This document shows positions 41,703 through 49,781 of a stretch of 64,000 nt of DNA, piece by piece (position 1 is the stretch's first letter; every line of letters begins with the position of its first letter). Source of the stretch: Acrocarpospora phusangensis (GTDB lineage: Bacteria > Actinomycetota > Actinomycetes > Streptosporangiales > Streptosporangiaceae); NCBI RefSeq assembly GCF_016862995.1, contig NZ_BOOA01000022.1, positions 1-64,000 of the forward strand, in the 5' to 3' direction. Both the position numbers and the translations under genes were made by a program. The notes beneath the pieces are model-generated. The model was not told where the DNA came from. It did not search any database and saw nothing but the letters and a program-made list of their open reading frames with translations.

Positions 41703-42950
41703 GTGCTACCAGCCCTTCTCGCCACACTCGCCGGCATCACCTTCACGGCCCCGGCGCCGGCCGACACCCATCGCGGCTCATGCGCATCCGACCGTCCCTA
41801 CCCGGACCGTTCGTGGATCGCACCAGCCCTGTTCACGAACGAACAGGCCCAGCCCGACGACTGGCTCTACACGTGGGAAGAACAGTGGGACGCCTGGACA
41901 GAACAACAGGCATATTGGTGGAATACCCTCACCACCCGATTTCTCCACCACGCCAACCCCCAAGATATCCCACCCCCATCCTCCGTATTCGGCAACAAAC
42001 GCTCATGCTCCAAACCCACAAATATCCGAGAGTCCCCGAACGACTGGGAACCTGTGGAAAACGCAAACCCTGCGGAATTCTCTGAATTCCCGTATGGCCC
42101 CGGGCCCGCGACGAACCCGGAGCTCACGGAATGGTCAGGTCGCGCGAAATGGCCAGAACTCGGGCGAAGCCCGGAACCCATGCAGCGCCCAGGGCTCACG
42201 AACCGTCCAAGAATCGGGCGAGGCCCGGAACCAGCGCGGTGGCCAGGGTTCGCAAATCGGCCAAGGGTCGGGCGAGGCCCGGAACCAGCGCGGTGGCCAG
42301 GGTTCGCAAATCGGCCAAGGGTCGGGCGGGGTCCGGAACCGGCGTTGTGGCCAGGACTGGCGAACTGGCCAGGGCTCGGCAAAGCTCTGAAACCCGGGAA
42401 GCGGCCAGGGCTGGGGGAGGGTTCGAAGCCGGTCGAGCGGTCAGGGCGTGGGAAGGTTCCGAAGCCTGTGCCGAGGACGGAAGCCGCACCCAAGGCGGAA
42501 TCCATCGGCAGACGCGAGCCGGAAGCCGGCAACCCTGGGGAGATAGCCGTCGCGGCGGCGAAGAGCTGGTTGGGTACGCCCTACACCTGGGGTGGCGGCA
42601 ACGGCAAAGGACCGAGCCGGGGCGTCGGCAGGGGAGCCGGTCGAATCGGCTTCGACTGCTCCGGGCTGATGATGGCCGCCTGGGCCAAGGCCGGAGTGAA
42701 CCTGGCTCACTACACCGGCACCCAGATCCGCCAGGGCCGCCCCGTCGCGATCAAGGACCTACGCCCGGGCGACCTCATGTTCTTCGGCGGCACCCGAGCA
42801 CACCCCGCCCACGTCGGCATGTACATCGGCGCAGGCACCATGATCCACGCCCCCAAGACCGGCGACGTCGTCCGCAAAGTCAACGTCCTCAACTCAAAGC
42901 ACTACATGTCCATCTTCCGAGGCGCGACCCGCCCCTCATCCACGAACTAA
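41703..42950 (+). CDS. Secreted NlpC/P60 peptidoglycan hydrolase with 18-residue repeat linker
   Basis: A 415-residue secreted cell-wall hydrolase. GTG 41703 follows a GGAGG site and gives a signal peptide (LPALLATLAGITFTAPAPA). A Trp-rich region follows (WLYTWEEQWDAWTEQQAYWW), then about seven degenerate 18-residue repeats (RGPEPARWPGFANRPRVG; about residues 150-265), rich in Pro and Trp. The C-terminal NlpC/P60 domain (about 280-405) shows catalytic Cys in IGFDCSGLM, His in HPAHVGMYI and His in MIHAPK. The in-frame start 114 bp upstream lacks a signal and ribosome site. The repeats may span the wall or bind it; that is inference. Confidence 0.88.
   Translation: MLPALLATLAGITFTAPAPADTHRGSCASDRPYPDRSWIAPALFTNEQAQPDDWLYTWEEQWDAWTEQQAYWWNTLTTRFLHHANPQDIPPPSSVFGNKRSCSKPTNIRESPNDWEPVENANPAEFSEFPYGPGPATNPELTEWSGRAKWPELGRSPEPMQRPGLTNRPRIGRGPEPARWPGFANRPRVGRGPEPARWPGFANRPRVGRGPEPALWPGLANWPGLGKALKPGKRPGLGEGSKPVERSGRGKVPKPVPRTEAAPKAESIGRREPEAGNPGEIAVAAAKSWLGTPYTWGGGNGKGPSRGVGRGAGRIGFDCSGLMMAAWAKAGVNLAHYTGTQIRQGRPVAIKDLRPGDLMFFGGTRAHPAHVGMYIGAGTMIHAPKTGDVVRKVNVLNSKHYMSIFRGATRPSSTN
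42217..42378 (+). repeat. 54-bp in-frame tandem repeat inside the NlpC/P60 gene
   Basis: Units begin at 42217, 42271 and 42325; the first two are nearly identical over 54 bp and encode RGPEPARWPGFANRPRVG twice. Flanking degenerate units extend the array on both sides (for example RSPEPMQRPGLTNRPRIG before it). Confidence 0.85.
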
Positions 42951-42989
42951 CAGAACGACCCAAGACGCCGGCTTCTCACCGCTATTTGG

Positions 42990-43340
42990 CACCGTTTGCG
43001 CCGGTGACGTTGCCTGCCATGCGCACAGGTGACATTGCTCGCGACCCGCGAAGGTGACGTTGGTCGCTACCTGAGTGGGGTGATGTTGCTTGCCACGCGC
43101 ACAGGTGCCATAAGCGTGACGGGGGCCACGCGCGCGCAAGCGGCTTAGGTGTGCATGCTCGCTACCCGCGCAGGTGGTGTTGTTCGCTACCTGCGCGGGT
43201 GATGTTGCTTGCCACGCGCACAGGTGCCATAAGCGTGACGGGGGCCACGCGCGCGCAAGCGGCTTAGGTGTGCATGCTCGCTACCCGCGCAGGTGATGTT
43301 GTTCGCTACCTGCGCGGGTGACGTTGCCTGCCACACCGAG
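42990..43340. repeat. 119-bp direct repeat with nested ~25-bp units
   Basis: Copies at 43082-43200 and 43201-43319 are nearly identical. Each contains shorter units of the form GCTACCTGCGCGGGTGATGT, which also recur upstream to about 42990 and downstream to about 43340. This fills almost all of the 431-bp gap between the NlpC/P60 and PCD-VOC genes; I see no gene there. Confidence 0.85.
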
Positions 43341-43381
43341 GCCCAGAGCAGCCTGTCAGGAGCTTGATCCGAAAACGGGTC

Positions 43382-44068
43382 TCATTTGGCGGGTTCGATC
43401 CAGCCGGCTGCGCCGACGCAGGCTTCGTTGCCCTCGGGGTCGGCCAGCACCCAGTGGGATGGCGCGTACGTGTCGGACACCAGGCGGCCACCGGCGGCGA
43501 TCGCCGCCGCAATCCGGGCCTCGGCTTGGTCGTACGGCACCCAGACGTCGACGTGGACCCGGTTGCGCTGCGGGCGCGGAGCGTCCATCTGCTGGAAGTA
43601 GAACGGCGCGCCACGGCGTTGCGGGTCGATCAGGTCTTCGGGGCTGTTCGCGCGGTCCTCGTAGCCGAGCAGGGCACGCCAGAACGGCACCACGTCCGCC
43701 CCGGCAAGGGCGTCGATGGTGACCTGGACGGTCTGCACGGCGGACGGGTCGGCGGGGATGCCCAGCCTGCGGGCCAATTCCGATATCTCCCGCGCCATGT
43801 CGGCGTCGCGCCCGCTCAACCCGTAGAAGTCCGCGATAGTGATCAGCCGCACGGTCACGCCGTCATCGCGCAGATCAACATCGGGACGACCGCTCCCCAC
43901 CCCGGGCAACTCGCTGATCGCCTGCACGAACTTCGCCCCAGCCGCGAACGACCCGGTACGGAAGTACGCGCACGCCCCCTCACCCAGTACCCGCCAGTCC
44001 TCCAACCCACCGATCTCATGGAACTGCTGCGGCCTGATTCGTGCGTTCTTGTCCCTGGAATCCGTCAT
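43382..44068 (-). CDS. PCD-like / VOC (glyoxalase) fusion protein
   Basis: A 228-residue two-domain protein. The N-terminal part (about residues 20-110; FRTGSFAAGAKFVQAIS, PDVDLRDDGVTVRLIT, LSGRDADMAREISELA) follows the pterin-4a-carbinolamine dehydratase fold, but the catalytic His-His-Pro is replaced by Gly-Arg-Pro and the later His by Ile, so that activity is probably lost. The C-terminal part (about 118-228; VQVTIDALAGADVVPFWRALLG, DPEGNEACV) is a VOC domain with possible His/Glu metal ligands. ATG 44068 was chosen because it begins the conserved region. The role is unknown. Confidence 0.8.
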   Translation of the reverse strand: MTDSRDKNARIRPQQFHEIGGLEDWRVLGEGACAYFRTGSFAAGAKFVQAISELPGVGSGRPDVDLRDDGVTVRLITIADFYGLSGRDADMAREISELARRLGIPADPSAVQTVQVTIDALAGADVVPFWRALLGYEDRANSPEDLIDPQRRGAPFYFQQMDAPRPQRNRVHVDVWVPYDQAEARIAAAIAAGGRLVSDTYAPSHWVLADPEGNEACVGAAGWIEPAK

Positions 44069-44162
44069 CCGGTCAGCGTAGTCAGACCCGGCAGGCTCCG
44101 TCTCACCATCCCAGGACCCTGGCGAGTGCCGCACCGGCCCTGCTGTTCCCGTAGGCACATTT

Positions 44163-44184
44163 TACTTGCTTCGCGAAGCAAGTA
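44163..44184. promoter_or_regulatory. 22-bp perfect palindrome upstream of the SDR
   Basis: TACTTGCTTCG and its exact reverse complement abut without a spacer. It lies about 87 bp upstream of the SDR start at 44271, as expected for a TetR-type dimer operator. No TetR gene is adjacent on either side. Confidence 0.65.
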
Positions 44185-44270
44185 CTTGTAGGTTCCTTGA
44201 CGCAGCAAGGACCCACCTCGTGATCGGCGTATTTACGCCAATCGACAGAACACGGACCAGGAGGAACTTC

Positions 44271-45035
44271 ATGGGATCGCTTGACGGCAAGGTTGTGCTG
44301 ATCACCGGTACCGCGGGCGGTCAGGGCCGCGTCGCGTCGCAGGTCTTCGCGCGAGAAGGCGCGAAGGTCGTCGGGTGCGACATCCAGGTCGAAGCCAACA
44401 AGGAGACGGTCGAACTCGTCCGTAGCGCCGGCGGCGAGATGACGGGCATCGCACCGATCGACCTCACCGACCCGGAACAGGCACGCCAGGTCGTCGATGA
44501 AGCCGCAGCGGCCTACGACGGACTCGACGTGATCTACAACAACGCCGCTCTGCCCCGCTTCGGCCCGATGCCCGATTTCTCGATCGAGGACTGGCGGGCG
44601 ACCATCACCGGCGAACTCGACATGCCCTTCTTCGTATCGAAGTACGCGTGGCCACACCTGGTCCGGCGCGGTGGCGGCGTCATCATCAACGTCGCCTCCA
44701 TGGCCGGCATGATCGCCGGTGAGGTCCCCCCGATGATCGCGCACAGCGCGGCGAACGCCGGCATCATCGGCATGACCCGCCAACTCGCACTCGAAGGCGC
44801 GCGCCACGGGATCCGCGCGGTGACGATCAGCCCAGGGCCCGTCCTGACCCCCGCCAGCGACCGCGACCTCGGCGACAACCAGGCGGCCAGGGACGCGATC
44901 ACCAGGAAGACGATCCTCAAGCGCTTCGCCCGCCCCGAGGAGATCGTCGAACTGGCGGCCTTCCTCGCCTCCGACCGGGCGGCCTACATCACCGGCGCCA
45001 ACTACGCGGTCGACGGCGGCGCGACCGCCTGGTAG
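44271..45035 (+). CDS. SDR-family NAD(P)-dependent oxidoreductase
   Basis: A 254-residue classical short-chain dehydrogenase. VVLITGTAGGQGRVASQVF carries the TGxxxGxG motif in the GGQGR form typical of actinobacterial mycofactocin-type or 3-ketoacyl-like SDRs, followed by NNAA and GANYAVDGGATAW. The expected Tyr-x3-Lys is replaced by MIAHSAANAG (His-x3-Asn), so catalysis by the standard triad is doubtful; the enzyme may use another base or be non-catalytic. ATG 44271 follows AGGAGG. A 22-bp palindrome lies in its promoter region. Confidence 0.85.
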   Translation: MGSLDGKVVLITGTAGGQGRVASQVFAREGAKVVGCDIQVEANKETVELVRSAGGEMTGIAPIDLTDPEQARQVVDEAAAAYDGLDVIYNNAALPRFGPMPDFSIEDWRATITGELDMPFFVSKYAWPHLVRRGGGVIINVASMAGMIAGEVPPMIAHSAANAGIIGMTRQLALEGARHGIRAVTISPGPVLTPASDRDLGDNQAARDAITRKTILKRFARPEEIVELAAFLASDRAAYITGANYAVDGGATAW

Positions 45036-45064
45036 CGCCCCGCGGCCCAAGCCAACTCCGTCCG

Positions 45065-45480
45065 GGCCTAGCGATGTTCACCTAACTGGTGCGTAACCGC
45101 CTGATAACACCATCCGCAGTCCAAGCCGTGGTGGTGTTCGCGTAACCGGTGGCGTAACCGCCTGGTGACACCATCCGGCTGCCCAAGCCGTGGTGGTGTT
45201 CACGTGACCGGTGGCGTAACCGCCTGGTGACACCATCCGGCTGCCCAAGCCGTGGTGGTGTCGCGTAACCGGTGGCGTAACCGCCTGGTGACACCATCCC
45301 GCAGTCCAAGCCCTGGCGGTGTCCGCGTGACCGGTGGCGCAACCGCCTAGTAACACCATCCCGCAGTCCAAGCCCTGGTGGTGTTCGCGTAACTGGTGGT
45401 GCGACCCGCCTGGTAACGCCATCCCGTGGCTCCAAGCCAGCTCCGTCCAAGCCCTAGCGTTGTGCGCGTAACTGGTCGAG
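45065..45480. repeat. 61-62-bp tandem repeat, about 6.5 copies, running into marR
   Basis: CCAAGCC marks each unit at 45121, 45183, 45244, 45306, 45368 and 45432; the core GTAACCGCCTGGTGACACCA recurs with few changes. The last partial unit overlaps the 3' end of the MarR gene, including its stop codon. The array fills the 418-bp gap after the SDR; no gene was recognised in it. Confidence 0.9.
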
Positions 45481-45930
45481 GTGGTTCCGCAGGGTGGCGG
45501 CGAGGTCGCCGGCGGCGGTGATCTGGTCGGGGGAGAGCGCGTCGACGAAGAATTCGCGGATGGCGCGCAGGTGCGGGATGGAGGTCCGGCGGAAGGCGTC
45601 GGCGCCCTCGGTCGTGAGGAGGATCTCCGCTCCGCGGTTGTCGGTGGTGCAGTTCTCGCGCCGTACCAGCCCGCGGCGTTCCATGCGGCCGAGGTGGTGG
45701 GAGAGGCGGCTGCGCTCCCAGCCGATGGACGCGGCGAGTTCGGACGAGCGCAGCCGGCGTCCCTCGGCCTCGCTGAGGGCGAGCATGACGGCGTAGTCGC
45801 CCGGCGACATGGACGACTCGCTCTGGAGGCGCGAGGCGAGTTCGGCGCGCAGCGCTTCGGTGGTCTCGATGAAGTCGCGCCAGACCCGCAGCTCCTCTCT
45901 CGTCGGCAACTGGTTCCTGCGCTGCGTCAC
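45454..45930 (-). CDS. MarR-family transcriptional regulator
   Basis: A 158-residue winged-helix regulator. The DNA-binding region is LRSSELAASIGWERSRLSHHLGRMERRGLVRR (residues 60-91; key WERSRLSHHLGRM), followed by the wing DNRGAEILLTTEGADAF. It is divergent to two LLM flavin oxidoreductase genes, and two copies of the palindrome TTGACATGTCAA lie between them, so it very likely represses both itself and those genes. The C-terminal codons (QLRAQR) lie in the repeat array. Confidence 0.9.
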   Translation of the reverse strand: MTQRRNQLPTREELRVWRDFIETTEALRAELASRLQSESSMSPGDYAVMLALSEAEGRRLRSSELAASIGWERSRLSHHLGRMERRGLVRRENCTTDNRGAEILLTTEGADAFRRTSIPHLRAIREFFVDALSPDQITAAGDLAATLRNHLDQLRAQR

Positions 45931-45955
45931 GGCCGTCTCCTCCCGTCCGAAGTAA

Positions 45956-45997
45956 TTGACATGTCAAGTACATGCGGAACATAATTGACATGTCAAT
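45956..45997. promoter_or_regulatory. Tandem MarR operators TTGACATGTCAA
   Basis: Two perfect copies, at 45956-45967 and 45985-45996 (the second extends to a 14-bp palindrome), are spaced 29 bp centre to centre in the 114-bp divergent region between marR and the LLM gene. Confidence 0.8.
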
Positions 45998-46044
45998 CAT
46001 TTCTCATCGTGTAGCACGAGGCAACACCTGGGTCAGGAGGAATC

Positions 46045-47109
46045 GTGACCGTCGGCAGGATCGAACACCCCCGCTTCGAGCTGGGACTCAACTCGTTCGG
46101 GGAGGTCGCGACGGACGGCGGACGGGTGCTCGGCGACGCGGAGACCGTACGGCTGATCGTCGAGGAGGCCCGGCTGGCCGAGGCGGCGGGGCTGGACGTG
46201 TTCAGCGTGGGCGAGCACTACCGCGAGGGTCACAACGACTCCGCCACCCCGGTGCTGCTCGCCGCGATCGCCACGGCCACCGAACGCATCGGGCTGGGCA
46301 CGTCGGTGACCGTCCTGAGCACGAACGACCCGGTACGGCTCTACCACGAGTTCTCCACCCTCGACGCGGTGTCCGACGGCCGGGCCAGGATCGTGCTGGG
46401 CCGGGCCTCCGCGACCGAGTCGTTCCCCCTGTACGGCTACGACCTCGCCGACTACGAGCGGCTCTTCGAGGAGAAACTCGACCTGTTCGTACGCCTCCAG
46501 CGCGAGGAGGAGGTGACCTGGTCGGGAACGGTCAGGACACCCCTGACCCGGCAGCGGCTGCACCCGCGCATGCGCCCGGGCGGCATTCCCACCTGGATCG
46601 GCGTGGGCGGCAGCCCCAACTCGGTCATCCGCGCCGCCCGCTACGGCCTGCCGCTCATGATGGCCATCATCGGCGGACGCCCCCAGCGGTTCGCGGGCAA
46701 CGTCGCGCTGTACCTGAAAGCACTCGAACGCTTCGGCCACCCCGAACTCCCGATCGGCCAGCATTCCCTCGGCCTGGTCGCGGACACCGACGAGGAGGCC
46801 GTCGAGACCTGGTGGCGGTACTGGCAGCCCGTCGTCGCGGCGCTCGCGGCCGAACGCGGCTTCTACGCCCCCACCCGCGACCGGTACGAGGCCGAGATCG
46901 ACCACGGCGCGCTCTACGTCGGCTCACCCGAGACGGTCGCCCGCAAGATCGCCAGCACGGCCCGTGACCTGCACCTGACCCGCTTCGACCTCAAGTACGA
47001 CGTGATGCGCCTGCCGCGCGACGCCCGGGCCCGCACGATCGAGCTGCTCGGCCGCGAGGTCGCCCCGCGCGTACGCGAACTGCTCGCCGCCGAACCCGTC
47101 CAAGCCTGA
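46045..47109 (+). CDS. LLM-class flavin-dependent oxidoreductase, copy 1
   Basis: A 354-residue luciferase-like TIM-barrel enzyme. LGLNSFGEVATDGGRVLGDA opens the barrel; VFSVGEHYREGHNDSATPVLLAAIATAT and GRARIVLGRASATESFPLYGYDL match the alkanal/F420-type LLM group. It is about 55-60% identical by eye to the next gene, so the two are tandem paralogues. GTG start with AGGAGG site. Expression is probably controlled by the divergent MarR protein. Cofactor (FMN or F420) is undetermined; the adjacent F420-reductase-like gene favours F420 weakly. Confidence 0.88.
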   Translation: MTVGRIEHPRFELGLNSFGEVATDGGRVLGDAETVRLIVEEARLAEAAGLDVFSVGEHYREGHNDSATPVLLAAIATATERIGLGTSVTVLSTNDPVRLYHEFSTLDAVSDGRARIVLGRASATESFPLYGYDLADYERLFEEKLDLFVRLQREEEVTWSGTVRTPLTRQRLHPRMRPGGIPTWIGVGGSPNSVIRAARYGLPLMMAIIGGRPQRFAGNVALYLKALERFGHPELPIGQHSLGLVADTDEEAVETWWRYWQPVVAALAAERGFYAPTRDRYEAEIDHGALYVGSPETVARKIASTARDLHLTRFDLKYDVMRLPRDARARTIELLGREVAPRVRELLAAEPVQA

Positions 47110-47116
47110 CATCCGA

Positions 47117-47170
47117 CACCGCCCTCAAGAGCACCGCCCTCAAGAGCACCGCCCCCGAGCACACCGCCCC
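47117..47170. repeat. 15-bp tandem repeat, about 3.5 copies
   Basis: CACCGCCCTCAAGAG occurs twice perfectly at 47117-47146 and continues in degenerate form to 47170, in the gap between the two LLM genes. The phrase CTGACATCCG-CACC also occurs at both ends of this gap (47106 and 47219). Confidence 0.7.
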
Positions 47171-47255
47171 AACGAAGAGTTCCACCGCGACCCGCGACGA
47201 CTACCTCGTCAAACTGTCGGCTGACATCCGGCACCACCCTAAAGAAGAGACTCCC

Positions 47256-48305
47256 ATGACCGACATCGCCTTCGGGCTGGACACCTTCGGCGACCTGCCG
47301 GAGGACGACTCCGGAGCCCCTGTCTCCCACGCCGCCGCGATCCGCCAGGTCCTCGACGAGGCCGTGCTCGCCGACGAGCTCGGCGTGGACGTGATCGCCC
47401 TGGGCGAGCACCACCGCCCCGAGTACTCGATCTCCACCCCGGAGACCGTGCTCGCCGGCATCGCCACGCGTACGTCCCGGATCCGCCTCGCCTCCGGCGT
47501 GACCGTGCTGAGCTCCGACGACCCGGTGCGGGTGTTCCAGCGCTTCGCGACCGTGGACGCGCTGTCGCACGGCCGGGCCGAGGTGATCCTCGGACGCGGC
47601 TCCTTCACGGAGTCGTTCCCGCTGTTCGGCTACGACCTCGCGGACTACGACAAGCTCTTCGAGGAGAAGATCGAGCTGTTCGTCAAGCTGCTCGACGAGC
47701 AGCCGGTCACCTGGAGCGGCAGCGTACGCGCCCCTCTTGAGGACGCCGACGTCTTCCCCAAGACCGAGTCGGGCCGCCTCACCACGTGGGTCGGCGTCGG
47801 CGGCTCGCCCCAGTCGGTCGTCCGCACGGCGCACTACGACCTGCCGCTCATGCTGGCGATCATCGGGGGCGCCCCCGACCGGTTCGTCCCGTACGTCGAC
47901 CTCTACCGGCGGGCCGCGGACCAGTTCGGCACGACGGCGCACCCCGTCGGCATGCACTCGCCCGGCCATGTGGCCGACACCGACGAGGAGGCCACGGAGC
48001 AGTTCTGGCCGGGCTACAAGCTCATGCGCGACAGGATGGGCGCGCTGCGCGGCTGGCCGCCGCTGCGCCGCGCCGAGTTCGAGGCCGAGATCGCGCACGG
48101 CTCGCTCTACATCGGCTCGCCCGAGACGGTCGCCCGCAAGATCGCGGGAGCCGCCCGCCGCCTCGGCGTCGGCCGGTTCGACCTCATCTACGGTGTGGGC
48201 CCGCAGGCCGTCGGCGCCCGGTTGAAGGCCGTCGAACTGTACGGCGCCAAGGTCATCCCGATGGTCCGCGACATGCTGGCCGACGACTCCTTCGACGGCC
48301 GGTGA
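47256..48305 (+). CDS. LLM-class flavin-dependent oxidoreductase, copy 2
   Basis: A 349-residue paralogue of the preceding enzyme, with the same landmarks: [60 protein letters not shown] and [20 protein letters not shown]. The 146-bp gap to copy 1 contains short tandem repeats. ATG start; weak AAGAG site. It overlaps the F420-reductase-like gene by 4 bp. Substrate unknown; tandem LLM genes under MarR control often act on xenobiotics or aromatic metabolites. Confidence 0.88.
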   Translation: MTDIAFGLDTFGDLPEDDSGAPVSHAAAIRQVLDEAVLADELGVDVIALGEHHRPEYSISTPETVLAGIATRTSRIRLASGVTVLSSDDPVRVFQRFATVDALSHGRAEVILGRGSFTESFPLFGYDLADYDKLFEEKIELFVKLLDEQPVTWSGSVRAPLEDADVFPKTESGRLTTWVGVGGSPQSVVRTAHYDLPLMLAIIGGAPDRFVPYVDLYRRAADQFGTTAHPVGMHSPGHVADTDEEATEQFWPGYKLMRDRMGALRGWPPLRRAEFEAEIAHGSLYIGSPETVARKIAGAARRLGVGRFDLIYGVGPQAVGARLKAVELYGAKVIPMVRDMLADDSFDGR

Positions 48306-49003
48306 CGCGCATGGGCCCGCAAAGCACCATCGGCATCCTCGGCGCCGGCAAGGTCGGCACCGTCCTGGCCCGCCTGGCTCTCGCGGCCGGCTACCGCGTG
48401 CTCGTCGCGGGCTCCGGCGACCCCGCGCGTATCTCCCTCATCGTCGAGGTCGTCACACCCGGCGCGATCCCCGTGACCGCGGCGGAGGCCGCGTCCCAGG
48501 CGGACGTGACCGTGCTGGCCCTCCCGCTCGGCAAGCACCGCACCGTGCCGGCGGAGGCGCTGCGGGGCAAGCTGGTGATCGACGCCATGAACTACTGGTG
48601 GGAGGTCGACGGCGTACGCGACGACCTCACCGACCCGCGGACGTCCTCCAGCGAGATCGTCCAGGAGTTCCTGTCCGGGGCCCGGGTCGTCAAGGCGTTC
48701 AACCACATGGGCTATCACGATCTTGAGGACGGAGCCCGTCCCGCGGGCTCGCCCGGCCGCCGCGCGATCGCCGTCGCCGGTGACGACCCGGACGACGTGG
48801 CGGTGGTCGCCTCGATCGTGGACGCGTTCGGCTTCGACCCGGTGACCGCTGGCCCGCTCGCCGAGGGCGTGCGTATGGAGCCGGGGACGGAGCCGTTCGG
48901 CGCGAACGTCGAGGCCGCCGAACTGCGCGCCATGCTCGCCCGCTTCCCCGAGTCGGAGCGCGGCCGCGCGGTGCTCCGGGCGCGCGGAGGCGCCCTTCGG
49001 TGA
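48302..49003 (+). CDS. NADPH-dependent F420 reductase-like protein
   Basis: A 233-residue protein with an N-terminal Rossmann fold, [21 protein letters not shown] (GxGxxG; about residues 9-29), and [31 protein letters not shown], followed by [13 protein letters not shown], all typical of the F420_oxidored family that includes NADPH:F420 reductases. The GTG start overlaps the LLM stop (GTGA), so it is in the same operon and could recycle a cofactor for the two LLM enzymes. Catalytic proof is lacking. Confidence 0.82.
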   Translation: MTRMGPQSTIGILGAGKVGTVLARLALAAGYRVLVAGSGDPARISLIVEVVTPGAIPVTAAEAASQADVTVLALPLGKHRTVPAEALRGKLVIDAMNYWWEVDGVRDDLTDPRTSSSEIVQEFLSGARVVKAFNHMGYHDLEDGARPAGSPGRRAIAVAGDDPDDVAVVASIVDAFGFDPVTAGPLAEGVRMEPGTEPFGANVEAAELRAMLARFPESERGRAVLRARGGALR

Positions 49004-49085
49004 GTGACCGTCGCGGGATCCCGGTGACGCGGTCAGACGGTCCGGCGGGGCCATTTCTTCGACGCTCGCGAGGTGCATGGTGGCG

Positions 49086-49781
49086 TCAGAGGGCCTGGCG
49101 GAGCCACTCCTCGACGCCCGCGATGTGCACGGTGGCCCAGGCCTGGGCCACCTCGGGCTGGCGCGCCGCGATGGCCTCGTAGATGGCGTAGTGCTGGTCG
49201 AGGGTCTTGCTCGGAGCGTTCTCCTGGGTGAGGCCGCGCCAGACCCGGGCACGGGTGGTGGGCCCGGAGAGGCTCTCGATGAGGGAGCAGAGGACGGCGT
49301 TGCCGGAGCCCTCGGCGATGCGCTGGTGGAACTCCAGGTCGTTGGCGACCAGTTGCTCGATGCTGGGGTTGGCGGGCAGCGCGTCCAGGATCTTGCGGAG
49401 TTCCGCGATGTCGGCGTCGGACATCGTGGTGGCGGCCATGGCCGTGGCGGCGGGTTCGAGGATGCGGCGGACCTGGAAGAACTGCAGGACGGTGTCGTCG
49501 CGGTGGAAGTCCACGACGAAGGAGAGCGCGTCCAGCAGGAGCCGGGGTTCCAGGCTGGTGACGTAGGTGCCGTCGCCCTGCCGTACGTCGAGGACGTTGA
49601 TGAGGGCGAGGGCGCGGACGGCCTCGCGGAGGGAGTTGCGGGACAGGCCCAGCCGCTCGGCCAGGTCGGCCTCCTTGGGGAGCCGGTCTCCGGGAGCCAG
49701 CTCACCCGTGATGATCATGTCCTTGATTCTGTCGATCGCCGCGTCGGTAACCGCCACGCTACGCACCCCACCCTTAGACAT
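49086..49781 (-). CDS. GntR-family regulator, FadR subfamily
   Basis: A 231-residue regulator with an N-terminal winged helix (about residues 8-75; IKDMIITGELAPGDRLPKEADLAERLGLSRNSLREA, key PKEADLAERLGLSRNSLREA) and a C-terminal FCD domain (about 90-220), with His/Asp metal ligands suggested by NDLEFHQRI and HYAIYEAI. Its own ATG lies inside the palindrome AGACATCCGATGTCT (plus strand), a form shared with two sites before the fuconate operon at 36 kb. It is therefore the best candidate for the L-fucose regulator. GTG 49766 is an alternative start. Confidence 0.85.
   Translation of the reverse strand: MSKGGVRSVAVTDAAIDRIKDMIITGELAPGDRLPKEADLAERLGLSRNSLREAVRALALINVLDVRQGDGTYVTSLEPRLLLDALSFVVDFHRDDTVLQFFQVRRILEPAATAMAATTMSDADIAELRKILDALPANPSIEQLVANDLEFHQRIAEGSGNAVLCSLIESLSGPTTRARVWRGLTQENAPSKTLDQHYAIYEAIAARQPEVAQAWATVHIAGVEEWLRQAL

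Noticed and set aside
44166-44270. A longer start for the SDR at 44166
   Set aside because: It would begin inside the 22-bp palindrome and lacks a ribosome site, while ATG 44271 follows AGGAGG.
42990-45480. Repeat arrays considered as CRISPR
   Set aside because: Units are directly adjacent with no unique spacers of constant length, and no cas genes are present.
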